DNA of 64,000 bases from Pleomorphovibrio marinus (GTDB taxonomy: Bacteria > Bacteroidota > Bacteroidia > Cytophagales > Cyclobacteriaceae): the NCBI RefSeq assembly GCF_003347495.1, contig NZ_QCXY01000010.1:205369-269368 (forward strand), written 5' to 3'. The position numbers and the translations under genes were made by a program. The notes beneath the pieces were generated by a model. That model was not told where the DNA came from and ran no database searches. It saw nothing but the letters and a program-made list of their open reading frames with translations. Shown here piece after piece: positions 9,372 to 18,329 of this stretch (position 1 is the stretch's first letter; every line of letters starts with the position of its first letter).

Positions 9372-10352
9372 TTAATATAATCTAAAAATTTTTCTTTTTA
9401 TTGTTTTTAGATTTAATCGCATTAACCTATCTTTTAAATGGTTTACTCTTGGAATTATTTTAAATTTGTATAGGTTATAAAGGTTAAGATCTTTTGGTAT
9501 ATACAATCTATATGGGGTTTTCCATATATAATAGTAATATAGCCACTTGAAAGGATGGGAATTCTTAAAATGCCAAGGTTTAGGGAAATTTGTAAAATGT
9601 ATAATTATATAATCCTTTATATCAATTTTTTTGTTTGAAAATTCTAAGCCTATAGCATTGAATTTTTCATCTATTTCTAACCAATAATTCTCGAGTACAA
9701 TATTCATGACATCCTGATCATGTAGGTAAAGTTTTTCTTTAAACTCATTGGCTACAAAAATAAATTTATTAATTATGTTATTTTCTCTCCACTGTTTTAA
9801 ATCAATGTAAAGAACACCTGCATTAAAATATTGCGCTCCACACAGACCTAAGTCCTTTAATCTTTCTTTATTTTGATCAAACAGGTTACTTATAGCATAT
9901 AAAAAATACTCCTTCCTAATATTAGATTTTTGATGCAAAATTTTAGGTAAATTATTTGCTACATCAGGTTGGAAATTCAAACTTAAAAAATATTTGATGC
10001 ATCCGTTAACTATAACATCCGAGTCTAAAAACAAAACTCGTTCAACATCCCTAGGCAAGAGTTCCGTTAAAAATATTCTGTAATAAGAAGCATGGGTTAT
10101 GTGGCCATCAATTTTAAAATTTTTTACTAAAGAGGTGTCAAAAAATATATTTATAATTTTAATGTTATATTTTTTATTAATAAACTTTATAGTCTGGTTA
10201 AGACTAAAATTATTTTCAATATCGTTTATTAAGAATATTTTGTTTATGATTTTTAAGTTATTTTCTAATAAAGACGTTACGGCTACACAAAAATGTTGAA
10301 TATAAAATTGATCAATTGCAAAAACTACATTAAGCTTTTTTTCAGATATCAT
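9372..10352 (-). CDS. GT8 family glycosyltransferase
   Basis: A protein of 326 residues with the GT8 fold series: VVFAIDQFYIQHFCVAVTSLL at the N-terminus, the metal-binding DxD in VLFLDSDVIVNG, and later QYFNAGVLYIDLKQWREN and LHDQDVMNIVL. GT8 enzymes use UDP-hexoses, retain the anomeric configuration and occur in LPS and capsule loci. The frame extends four codons further to a TTG at 10364, but the ATG at 10352 (MISEKKLNVVF) is the more natural start and leaves a 29 bp gap. It is one of the most A/T-rich genes in the window, rich in Ile, Lys and Asn. Confidence 0.88.
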   Translation of the reverse strand: MISEKKLNVVFAIDQFYIQHFCVAVTSLLENNLKIINKIFLINDIENNFSLNQTIKFINKKYNIKIINIFFDTSLVKNFKIDGHITHASYYRIFLTELLPRDVERVLFLDSDVIVNGCIKYFLSLNFQPDVANNLPKILHQKSNIRKEYFLYAISNLFDQNKERLKDLGLCGAQYFNAGVLYIDLKQWRENNIINKFIFVANEFKEKLYLHDQDVMNIVLENYWLEIDEKFNAIGLEFSNKKIDIKDYIIIHFTNFPKPWHFKNSHPFKWLYYYYIWKTPYRLYIPKDLNLYNLYKFKIIPRVNHLKDRLMRLNLKTIKRKIFRLY

Positions 10353-10381
10353 ATCATCATGCAACAGAATTTGAATAATAA

Positions 10382-10966
10382 TTAATTTATTGTTTTAATT
10401 ACTTTAGCTGGGTTACCAACAGCTAGTGTATATGGTGGTACATTTTTTGTTACGACACTTCCTGCTCCAATAATTGCACCCCTTCCTATTTTTACACCTT
10501 TTAAGATTATACAGTTAAAGTTTATCCATACTTCATCTTCGATAATTATATGTTTGCCAAGTATATTTCCTCTTTGCTTTAAATTCTCATAACCTTCAAT
10601 TAAAATTTTTCTTAATGATGTTTTTCTCTCCATACTATTTAATTCATGGGCATTGTTATCAATAATACTGACGTTATATGAAATTTGAACATCATTACCT
10701 ATACTGATTTGGGTATCTGATTGTACCCGTGTATTATGCCCTATATAACAAAAATCTCCAATTATAATTTTTCCACCATATGGGTTAATAATTAGTTCAC
10801 CATTTATCACAGTATTCTTTCCTATAATTATAGCCTTGGGATCATTGGCAAAATTGGTGATTATTCCTGCCCAGCCAAAAGATACCGAGGAATCATAAAT
10901 AGCTCTATTTTTATATTCTTGCTCTCTTGTTAACTTTTTCTTGAAAAACCTACTAAATAATCTCAT
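10382..10966 (-). CDS. Hexapeptide-repeat (left-handed beta-helix) acyltransferase
   Basis: A 194-residue protein with repeated [I/V]-G-x-x-x hexapeptide units from about residue 45 to 185, such as IIIGKNTVING, IIIGDFCYIGH and KIGRGAIIGAGSVVTKNV. It ends with PPYTLAVGNPAKVIK, typical of WcaF/LacA-type O-acetyltransferases. DNNAHEL probably carries the catalytic histidine. It would acetylate a sugar of the exopolysaccharide using acetyl-CoA. Its ATG lies inside the end of the wzt-like gene (14 bp overlap), so the two are translationally linked. Confidence 0.88.
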   Translation of the reverse strand: MRLFSRFFKKKLTREQEYKNRAIYDSSVSFGWAGIITNFANDPKAIIIGKNTVINGELIINPYGGKIIIGDFCYIGHNTRVQSDTQISIGNDVQISYNVSIIDNNAHELNSMERKTSLRKILIEGYENLKQRGNILGKHIIIEDEVWINFNCIILKGVKIGRGAIIGAGSVVTKNVPPYTLAVGNPAKVIKTIN

Positions 10967-12230
10967 AACCGTTTCGAATTATTTCCCAATTACTATCCGC
11001 TAAATATGTACATTCTTCCTTCCGCCATGGCCATTCTCTGTTTTTATTGAACATGACTATTTCAAGAGGGCAAACATCTTGTAGAATTTCATATGTTTCA
11101 CCTCCAGGGGGGCCAGAAATGTACAAATCTAAAGTATAATCCCCCATATATAACTGACACTTTGGTAGAGTACATTTTATTTTGTAATTCCCCGATTTAT
11201 CAAAAAATGGTTGGTCATTGTTACTTGTCCAGACATGTACAATTACCTTATCATTTGAATCCTTGATTTGTAAAGATAACCAAGCTGATTTAATCTCTAC
11301 AGGTATAGAAACTTCAATTTTGATGATGAGATCTTCACCATTTACATGGACATTATTAGGCAAACTGGTACTTAAATCAATTTTAGTTATTTTGGGTTTC
11401 TTGATACTAGATTCTGATCGGTATGTCAGATTTTTGTTTTTTTCTAAGTCATTATATGCGTTTATTATACTATCTGTCTCATCATATTTAATAAGTTTGC
11501 CTGACTTAAGTAATAAACAATTTCTAGTTAATGTTTTTATTGCTTGCATATTGTGACTAACAAACAATATTGTACGACCTTCTAATTTGCTAATATCACC
11601 CATTTTACCCAAACACTTCTTCTGAAATTCAGCATCGCCCACTGCCAATACCTCGTCAACTATTAAAATTTCTGATTCTAAATGGGCTGCTACTGCAAAT
11701 GCTAGGCGCACATACATGCCTGAAGAATAGCGTTTGACTGGTGTGTCAATATATCGCTCTACACCAGCGAAATCTACTATCTCATCAAATTTTCGGGTTA
11801 TCTCCTTCTTCCTCATCCCCAAAATAGCCCCATTCAAATAAATATTTTCCCTACCGGTTAACTCAGGATGAAATCCTGTACCCACCTCAAGTAAGCTCGC
11901 AATCCGTCCTTTCACATTTATCTCACCCTTAGTAGGAGAAGTAACCCGGCTTAACAATTTAAGCAGGGTACTTTTTCCAGCTCCATTTCGCCCAATAATT
12001 CCAACTGTATCTCCTTGGTTGATTTCGAAGTTTAAGTCCTTTAAACTCCAAACTATATTGGACCTTCCTTTCTTTTCCCGGTCATTTGTTTCGCCTACTT
12101 GTAAGAATGGATCTTCTTTACCTCTTAACTTAGCAATCCATCTCTCCAGATCACGGCTTAAAGTGCCTGTTCCTAATTCCCCTAATTGATATGCTTTTGA
12201 AAGATTTTCTACCTTAATGACTAATGACAT
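10953..12230 (-). CDS. Polysaccharide ABC exporter, ATP-binding subunit (Wzt-like, with C-terminal extension)
   Basis: A 425-residue protein. The nucleotide-binding domain covers roughly residues 5-250, with Walker A GRNGAGKST at 80-88, the degenerate signature YSSGMYVRLAFA and Walker B ILIVDEVLAVGD. The unusual signature is characteristic of the Wzt/TagH/RfbE branch. The C-terminal 170 residues form a beta-rich extension (KIEVSIPVEIKSAWLSLQI), like the Wzt C domain that binds the finished glycan's terminal modification before export. It pairs with the permease 39 bp upstream. Confidence 0.93.
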   Translation of the reverse strand: MSLVIKVENLSKAYQLGELGTGTLSRDLERWIAKLRGKEDPFLQVGETNDREKKGRSNIVWSLKDLNFEINQGDTVGIIGRNGAGKSTLLKLLSRVTSPTKGEINVKGRIASLLEVGTGFHPELTGRENIYLNGAILGMRKKEITRKFDEIVDFAGVERYIDTPVKRYSSGMYVRLAFAVAAHLESEILIVDEVLAVGDAEFQKKCLGKMGDISKLEGRTILFVSHNMQAIKTLTRNCLLLKSGKLIKYDETDSIINAYNDLEKNKNLTYRSESSIKKPKITKIDLSTSLPNNVHVNGEDLIIKIEVSIPVEIKSAWLSLQIKDSNDKVIVHVWTSNNDQPFFDKSGNYKIKCTLPKCQLYMGDYTLDLYISGPPGGETYEILQDVCPLEIVMFNKNREWPWRKEECTYLADSNWEIIRNGYEII

Positions 12231-12269
12231 TGCTGAATTAATTTTATGGGAAATTTGAAGGAAGGACTC

Positions 12270-13151
12270 TTAGACTGTGTCCACAAAGTCCTTTTCTACT
12301 TTATTGAAAATAATTATTCCTGCCAATAAAAGCATTATTGTTACCAAGGCTGAATATCCAAGATATATCCAACTAAAACTACCTTGGCCTAAAAATCCAA
12401 ACCGGAAAGTTTCTATCAATGGTGTCATGGGATTCAATGCAATAATGTAATAATATTTGGGGCTGGCTGCTGATAGAGGATATATAACAGTTGTTGCATA
12501 CATAAGTAATTGTACTCCGAAGGTAAGTAAAAATGCTAAGTCGCGATATTTTGTGGTCATAGCAGAAATTGTCAATCCGGTTCCCAGTCCCAAAAAAGCC
12601 ATTAGCAAAACCACTATCGGAAACAGGGAAATTCCCCAGGTCGGCTGAAAATGAGTATTATTCAATCCGTAATACGCCATTACCAGAATAAATAACAAAA
12701 ACTGGACTCCAAATCGGACTAAATTACTGAATACAATGCTCAAAGGCATTATAAGCCGAGGAAAATAGACTTTACCAAATATATTTGCATTATCCTTAAA
12801 TACCGTGGATGTTTTGGTAAGGCAATCAGCGAAATAATTCCAAGCGGTAATACCGGCTAAATAAAAGAGAGGTTGGGGTAAACCATCTGTTGATAATCCT
12901 CCCATTTGACCAAAAATGATGGTAAACATGATGGTTGTCAAAATGGGTTGGATAAAAAACCAGAGGGGTCCTAAAATTGTTTGTTTATAAAAAGATACAA
13001 AATCTCTTCGTACCAGTAGCCACAAAAGGTCACGGTAGGCCCACACATCATTAAAACGTAGTTCAAGAAGATTTTTGTGGGGTTTAATTATTAAATCCCA
13101 TCTTTGATCTTTTACAAGGTTAGGATTTTCTTGAATTATTAGGGTATCCAT
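12270..13151 (-). CDS. Polysaccharide ABC exporter permease (Wzm-like)
   Basis: A 293-residue ABC-2 type permease. The N-terminal amphipathic LLELRFNDVWAYRDLLWLLVRRD leads into about six membrane spans, with the family motif YKQTILGPLWFFIQPILTT and the late NPMTPLIETFRFGFLG loop. It would move lipid-linked polysaccharide across the inner membrane together with the ATPase encoded next. The frame starts at a TTG (13166), but the ATG five codons later at 13151 is a better start. Confidence 0.93.
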   Translation of the reverse strand: MDTLIIQENPNLVKDQRWDLIIKPHKNLLELRFNDVWAYRDLLWLLVRRDFVSFYKQTILGPLWFFIQPILTTIMFTIIFGQMGGLSTDGLPQPLFYLAGITAWNYFADCLTKTSTVFKDNANIFGKVYFPRLIMPLSIVFSNLVRFGVQFLLFILVMAYYGLNNTHFQPTWGISLFPIVVLLMAFLGLGTGLTISAMTTKYRDLAFLLTFGVQLLMYATTVIYPLSAASPKYYYIIALNPMTPLIETFRFGFLGQGSFSWIYLGYSALVTIMLLLAGIIIFNKVEKDFVDTV

Positions 13152-13222
13152 ATATTGTCTATTCAATTTAAAAATGAAAAAATGATGAACTTTAGATTTT
13201 AATTTTTAGGCGTTCTTCATAG

Positions 13223-15580
13223 CTAAATCTTCGCTACCTTTTCCCCTTTTCCTTTACTTGAAGAATTCCCATTGTCATGTCCATATCCGTACCCGTATCC
13301 ATACGTGTGACCACTTCTTTTGCTGGCGTCATTCATTACGAGCATAGGTTGCTTTAGTTTCTTATTTTGATACACATCCTCTATAATCGCCAATTGGGCT
13401 TTGTAGGTATAGCCGTAGCGTATAATATATACAGTAGAGTCTATTAAAGGAGCTAAACTAAAAGTATCTGCTACTTGGCCGATGGGAGGTGAGTCTAGAA
13501 TAATATAATCAAATTCATTGCGTAAGGTTTCGATCAGTTCTTTTATTCTGGTACTCATCATTAATTCGGCGGGATTAGGAGGGATGGTGCCGGCCCCTAT
13601 AACATACAGACCGGCCACTTCTTCTAAAGAAACCAACAAAGCAGTTACATCCAAAGAAGGAAATGCCAGGTAATCGGTCAAGCCAACTGAAGGTTTTAAA
13701 CCTAAGTACTCCATTAGTTTAGCCCTTCTTAGGTCAAAATCCACGATGACCACTTTCTTTCCAGACAAGGCCAGGGTTGCACCTAGATTGATGCTGCAAA
13801 AAGTTTTTCCTTCCCCGCTTCTGGCTGAAGTCACCAAAATCACCTTATTTTCTTTTCCCACATTGGCAAAATGAAGGTTGGCCCTGACAAGTCGGAATGT
13901 TTCGGCAATAATGGAATGATCTCCTTCAGCCACCTGAAGGTTGCCTTTTTCCTTACTGTGGTAGATTTCTCCCAATATTGGCACATGGGTGTGCCCTTCT
14001 ACATCCTTTCTTTCTTTTACCTTATCGTTTAGCAGGTCTTTCAGGTAAATAAAACCGAAAGGGATCACTAGCCCCAAACTGATTGCAGCCAAATATAGGG
14101 TGGATTTACTTGCGTTAACAGGAAGGGTGCCTGCGGCCGGTTCATCAATGATTCGGGAATTGGCCTGGGTGGAAGCCAAAGTAAGGCCTGCTTCCTCCCT
14201 ACTCTGAAGTAAAAACAGGTAAATGGCCTGTTTGACACTTTGTTGCCGGTTGATTTCCAACAATTCCCTTTCAATGGAGGGTACATTTCTCACCTTAGAT
14301 CGAAACTGGCTTGTGCTGGACCTCAAGTTATTCAAGGTGATTTCCATATTGCTTTTGATGGTCCTAAGGTTTTCACGAATATTATCTCTCAAATTACCAA
14401 GCTGTTCATCAAGGTTTCGTATCAGCGAACTACCCGGCTGAATGGTCCTAAGCATCCGCTGCTTTTCCAACAAAAGCTCGTTATATTTGGCCATAAGTCC
14501 ATTAAGGGTAGGTTCGTTTATCGCCAAGGATCCTGGGATAAGTTTCAATTCCTCCTGGTGGACATAATTTTCCAAGGAATTGATAATGTCCATTCGGATT
14601 TCCAGATCCTCCAACTCTTTACTATATTGACTAGCGGACTGCATGTAGAGCTGTGCATTGGCATCTACATCGGTCAGGTCGTTTTGTTGTTTATAGGTTT
14701 CCACATTCCTTTCTACTTCAGAAAGTTCGGTAGACAAGAACTGTATTCTTTCATCCAAAAACGCAATCGTACTGAGTTGCACTTTATTTTTGTCTTCAAT
14801 GGCTTCTTTATTGTATACTTCCACGAGTTTTTTCAAAACCAACATGCTTTTTTTGGGTACGGCATCGGTCAAACCCAATCGAACTACATTTGCATCCTTG
14901 CTGAGCAACTCAACCCCTAATGATTGGCTATAACTTTTAGCCTGGTCTTTAATGTTTTGAAAATTTACAATAATATTACTACTGCTTTCCGATTCCGAAG
15001 AGCCAATGACCGTAAAGGTGCCATAAGGTCGGTTGATTTCCTGCCCAAATTTATGATTAGTGACTTGGGGGTTTCCTTCTCCGTCAAATTCGGTCAGGTC
15101 AAAACTGTTGTCTTCCAAGGATGTTAACTTGATCGTTCTTCCATATGCTGAAGGTTCCAATTTATTGATAACAAGCCCAATAGAAAGGTCTTCCTTAAAA
15201 ACCTCCACATCCCTGAAGCGGCCTTCAATATAGTAAGTGGTATTCATTCCTAATTCCTCAAAAACCCTTTCCATAAGTGATCTGGACCGAAGGACGATCA
15301 TTTCACTTCCAATATTTTTGTTTACTCCATAATCACTCAAACCACCGGACATTTCCCCGGAAAAAAAGGCTCCCTTCGGGTTATCCTCTTTAATCAAAAT
15401 GGTAGTACTTACGGCGTATTTTGGAACAATATTGTAACGGATGTGAAAATAAGTAACGGAAATTGTCAAAAATGTACAGATTACAAACCAATACCAATAC
15501 CTCAGGTACTTGTCAATCAGGTTCCGTATGTTAAAATCTTGTGATTGTTTTCCAAACAATCTGTTCTGTGAATGATCCAT
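13223..15580 (-). CDS. Wzc-like polysaccharide co-polymerase / BY-kinase
   Basis: A 785-residue inner-membrane protein. The first span is at about 30-48, followed by a periplasmic Wzz/PCP domain with long coiled-coil helices (about 265-455) and a second span at about 495-513. The cytoplasmic tyrosine kinase domain has Walker A SARSGEGKT (585-593), Walker A' VIVDFDLRR (611-619) and Walker B DYIILDSPP (691-699). The C-terminal tail contains TYGYGYGYGHDNG, a tyrosine cluster expected to be autophosphorylated. Such proteins control chain length and couple to the outer-membrane Wza channel. The gene is 11 bp downstream of the Wza-like gene. No partner phosphatase (Wzb) is visible in the window. 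Confidence 0.94.
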   Translation of the reverse strand: MDHSQNRLFGKQSQDFNIRNLIDKYLRYWYWFVICTFLTISVTYFHIRYNIVPKYAVSTTILIKEDNPKGAFFSGEMSGGLSDYGVNKNIGSEMIVLRSRSLMERVFEELGMNTTYYIEGRFRDVEVFKEDLSIGLVINKLEPSAYGRTIKLTSLEDNSFDLTEFDGEGNPQVTNHKFGQEINRPYGTFTVIGSSESESSSNIIVNFQNIKDQAKSYSQSLGVELLSKDANVVRLGLTDAVPKKSMLVLKKLVEVYNKEAIEDKNKVQLSTIAFLDERIQFLSTELSEVERNVETYKQQNDLTDVDANAQLYMQSASQYSKELEDLEIRMDIINSLENYVHQEELKLIPGSLAINEPTLNGLMAKYNELLLEKQRMLRTIQPGSSLIRNLDEQLGNLRDNIRENLRTIKSNMEITLNNLRSSTSQFRSKVRNVPSIERELLEINRQQSVKQAIYLFLLQSREEAGLTLASTQANSRIIDEPAAGTLPVNASKSTLYLAAISLGLVIPFGFIYLKDLLNDKVKERKDVEGHTHVPILGEIYHSKEKGNLQVAEGDHSIIAETFRLVRANLHFANVGKENKVILVTSARSGEGKTFCSINLGATLALSGKKVVIVDFDLRRAKLMEYLGLKPSVGLTDYLAFPSLDVTALLVSLEEVAGLYVIGAGTIPPNPAELMMSTRIKELIETLRNEFDYIILDSPPIGQVADTFSLAPLIDSTVYIIRYGYTYKAQLAIIEDVYQNKKLKQPMLVMNDASKRSGHTYGYGYGYGHDNGNSSSKGKGEKVAKI

Positions 15581-15591
15581 ATTGATCAGGT

Positions 15592-16380
15592 TTAAAACAG
15601 GCCGAACATCCAGGCCACGAAGGCGATTGAATTCAGAAGGGTCAGGTAGAACATCGTATTTACCCGGCCGGAATTGGCTTGCAAAGCCCTGGCCTTGTCG
15701 GGTTCTACATAAATGATGTCATTTTGCTGCAGGTAAAAGAAGGGAGAATCAAGGATGGCTTTATCGTTTAAATTAAGCCTTACCGTTGTCCTGTCCTCTC
15801 CAACCTCCCGCATTAATAATATGTTTTCCCTTTTACCAAAGGGGGTCATGTCCCCTGCCAGACCTATTGCTTCAATGATGTTAATTTTTTCCGAGGGGAC
15901 TGGGATGGTACTGGGGTTATTGACTTCTCCCACTACTGTAATTCTAAAATTCATAATTTTGATGTTGACAATAGGGTTTCGAGCTTCTTTTTCCAAAAGT
16001 TGGATCATTTTATCGGAGGCCTCCTCCAGGGTCAATCCAGCTAACTTGATCTTACCCAATACCGGGAAGTTGATTTCCCCATTGTTATCCACCCGGTAAC
16101 CTTCATTGAGTTGGCTAGGGGTACTGCCTTGCCCGGCGGAACTTCCAATACTGGATATTACACCACTGTTAAACAATATATTGGATTCCGGGTTAAGCGT
16201 ACTGACAGTAATACTTAAAAGGTCTATGGGTTGTATTCTAGATTCAAGTGCATTTTTTATCTTTTCCGTGTTGGCACCCTCTTTATGTAAGTCTCTCATA
16301 TAAATAAGGTTCCTCGTGGTGCAGGATCCAAAAAAAAGCAACATTAAAACTACGGCATAAAAAATATTTTTCACAAGCAA
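15592..16380 (-). CDS. Wza-like polysaccharide export lipoprotein
   Basis: A protein of about 262 residues. A signal peptide ends in the lipobox LLFFGSC, predicting an outer-membrane lipoprotein. The poly-export domain (LESRIQPIDLLSITVSTLNP) and an SLBB-type domain (MNFRITVVGEVNNPSTIPVP) follow, and a C-terminal hydrophobic helix (FYLTLLNSIAFVAWMFGLF) ends the protein, as in many Bacteroidota homologues. No ATG is near the N-terminus. The frame starts at TTG 16380, and GTG at 16374 is an equally good or better start. It is the first gene of the exopolysaccharide operon, preceded by a 630 bp leader. Confidence 0.92.
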   Translation of the reverse strand: MLVKNIFYAVVLMLLFFGSCTTRNLIYMRDLHKEGANTEKIKNALESRIQPIDLLSITVSTLNPESNILFNSGVISSIGSSAGQGSTPSQLNEGYRVDNNGEINFPVLGKIKLAGLTLEEASDKMIQLLEKEARNPIVNIKIMNFRITVVGEVNNPSTIPVPSEKINIIEAIGLAGDMTPFGKRENILLMREVGEDRTTVRLNLNDKAILDSPFFYLQQNDIIYVEPDKARALQANSGRVNTMFYLTLLNSIAFVAWMFGLF

Positions 16381-17009
16381 TGGTTTCTTTTAAAATATAG
16401 TTAATTATTACTTTTTAGACTTTTACACAGCTTCGCCCGGTCAGTCCCAAGGACTTAAAAGAATGGCATGAAATAGGCAGTAAGTTAAAATGGGGTTATT
16501 TTTGATGTAGTTCTTGATCGGTAGGGCAAAAATCTACCATCTTCCCTTTAAAATAAGAAATTCGGGCTGCTGAATTCCAAGTCACTGTTGTAAAACTTTT
16601 CCCTTCCTTTTCAAGTATTTTACCTATAACTACCCAACTTCAAGTTTAAAATTTCAACCACTCCCCATTTTGCCAAATTAGGTGAGTGACTACCGCCTAT
16701 GTGATCTCAAATTTACAAATCAAATCGAGAAAAGAAAGATAAAATATATAAAAATGTTTTTCAAAACTATAAAAATGCTTTTCATTCCTATATGAGTAAC
16801 TGAATTCTAATATTTATTTTACTTTAAATAACTTATTAATTCGGAAATTTTATGAAAAATATACTTTTTTAAAAAAAAATTGTTTTTTTCGTATAAATCA
16901 AAATTTAATAAAAATATTCGCCCCAATCCCCTCTTCTAATTAAACCATTGGATTGAGAATCAACCCCTCTAAGTAAATTTTTAAACTAAAACAGATGGAT
17001 CAACTGCAC
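16381..17009. promoter_or_regulatory. Long AT-rich leader upstream of the exopolysaccharide operon
   Basis: No coding frame is credible here. The stretch separates the minus-strand export operon from the ChaN-like gene, which also ends here on the minus strand. It is A/T-rich, especially 16740-16920. On the minus strand it contains TAAATTTG (16708-16715), which fits the Bacteroidota -7 consensus TAnnTTTG, and just downstream the octamer GGCGGTAG (16690-16697). No clear -33 element was seen. A small hairpin, AGTCC-CAA-GGACT, lies at 16443-16455. Promoter and leader function are inferred from position. Confidence 0.45.
16690..16697 (-). promoter_or_regulatory. ops-like octamer GGCGGTAG
   Basis: The minus strand reads GGCGGTAG, identical to the core of the ops element that recruits the NusG paralogue RfaH to long surface-polysaccharide operons in Enterobacteria. 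It lies on the coding strand about 310 bases before the first gene of the 16 kb exopolysaccharide operon, just after a possible -7 box. Use of ops by Bacteroidota NusG-like factors (UpxY class) is not something I can confirm; the match could be chance. Confidence 0.35.
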
Positions 17010-17903
17010 CTACTCCCCACCAGCAGCATCCCCCACTGTCACTATCACAACATCCCCCAAACCCCTATATTCCCCCCAATCCGGGTCCTGGAAATCATTG
17101 ACCGAAAAGCAGGAAATGACCATAAGCTCAAGTCTCCTCCTTCTATCCTGTAATAGTTTCACAGTTCCCAAATGGGAATCACTATGAAACCTCCCGGTGA
17201 GATGCAAAACCTTGCCCCTCCTATTTGCGCGCCAGGCATCGAAAATACTGGCTGCCATGGTGGCGTCCCTCAGAAGCTGGGCATGGAATACCTCCGGACC
17301 CATACCATGCCCATGCTCCCCCATGGCGTCAAAGAATTTCTTCCGATAAGGGTCATCTCTACTGGGCAGGTCAAAGGTTTCATAAAAGCCACTTGCCCTG
17401 TTGTCCAATTCCTTCAGCGCAGCCAATCCCTTCCTTGCCACCATCTGGGCATACCTTCCCGGGACATTGGCCGCTATCACAGGGTTTTGAGAGGACTTGG
17501 CCAAAGCCAGGATAGGGGCATAGTCCCTGTAATTGGGCCATGCCCTTCCCTCCTGCACCAGTTTCTCCTCCGAAATCAGGTCTGCCAAAAACTCATCCAA
17601 GACCAACTGCACATCCCTTTCAAACATTTCCATGCTCAAGGTGACATCTCCATAACTTGCCAGCATGGCCTCATATAAATCAGCTTGAAGGATATGGGCG
17701 ATGCTATCATCGTGTTCCTCCCCAAACATGACCACATTCGCGCCGGCAAGCGCCACATTGAGGTCTTCGATGCTAATTTCCTGACTGGTCCTGGTATCGT
17801 AGATCCGGTATTGTTCCTCAACCTGTGCCTTTGCCCCTTGAGAGGATGCCAAGGCAAGGAAATAAAAAAATAGTGGGAAAAACAAGAATGTAGGGGTGCG
17901 CAT
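17010..17903 (-). CDS. ChaN-family (Tiki superfamily) secreted protein
   Basis: A protein of 297 residues with a signal peptide (MRTPTFLFFPLFFYFLALAS) and the ChaN/haem-binding-uptake signature. VVMFGEEHDD gives the first GE-H motif, then come LSMEMFERDVQ and, near the end, LHLTGRFHSDSH. The family is related to TIKI/TraB metal-dependent hydrolases, and ChaN binds haem; the function here is unproven. The frame is open back to an ATG at 17978, but that start would put 25 polar/aromatic residues ahead of an excellent signal peptide, so I choose 17903. It stands alone on the minus strand. Confidence 0.8.
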   Translation of the reverse strand: MRTPTFLFFPLFFYFLALASSQGAKAQVEEQYRIYDTRTSQEISIEDLNVALAGANVVMFGEEHDDSIAHILQADLYEAMLASYGDVTLSMEMFERDVQLVLDEFLADLISEEKLVQEGRAWPNYRDYAPILALAKSSQNPVIAANVPGRYAQMVARKGLAALKELDNRASGFYETFDLPSRDDPYRKKFFDAMGEHGHGMGPEVFHAQLLRDATMAASIFDAWRANRRGKVLHLTGRFHSDSHLGTVKLLQDRRRRLELMVISCFSVNDFQDPDWGEYRGLGDVVIVTVGDAAGGE

Positions 17904-18329
17904 GGTTTGCTGCAATTGGTCAAACCAAAAATAGCCAAATTTCTGATAGGAGGAAATTGAGTATTTAGCAAGAGACATACAGATGATTCCCCGATAGCCC
18001 CATTAGCTATCGGGGGAGGGCAAGATTCCCCCGAAGTGTCAACCCCGATTATAAAGAAAACATATCTCCCGCTCCCTAAGTCCCTTCGTCTTAAAGACAG
18101 GATTGAAACACCATTTAAAACTAAGACTACATCAAAACCTCAGTGTCCTTCGTGACTCCTCCGTGCCCTCTGTGACCAAATCCTTTCGAAGCCTAATCCA
18201 TCCGTAATAGGGATCAGTCATTTGCCTTCAGCATGGCAGACCGTTTTTCCACTGGAGAAATGCCCTATCCAAAGAATGTTTTTGCGCATTATTTGAGGTA
18301 TCTTGGCAGCCATTTTATAAATTACTACC
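17904..18329. other. Intergenic stretch with a strong hairpin
   Basis: No gene is supported between the ChaN-like gene and the HEAT-like gene. The notable element is a perfect inverted repeat, CCCCGATAGC / GCTATCGGGG at 17989-18015 (10-bp arms, 7-base loop), near the start of the ChaN-like gene. It lacks a following T-run on either strand, so it does not look like a simple terminator; a REP-like palindrome is more likely. The rest looks like low-information spacer. Confidence 0.4.

Noticed and set aside
14240..14920. A 226-codon plus-strand frame opposite the Wzc-like gene
   Set aside because: The minus strand encodes a full Wzc with Walker motifs; this frame is its antisense shadow with no domain pattern.
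17172..17678. A 168-codon plus-strand frame opposite the ChaN-like gene
   Set aside because: The minus-strand ChaN-like protein has a signal peptide and conserved GE-H motif; this frame has none.
17989..18015. Intrinsic terminator
   Set aside because: The hairpin is strong but there is no T-run on either strand, and it lies near a gene start rather than an end.
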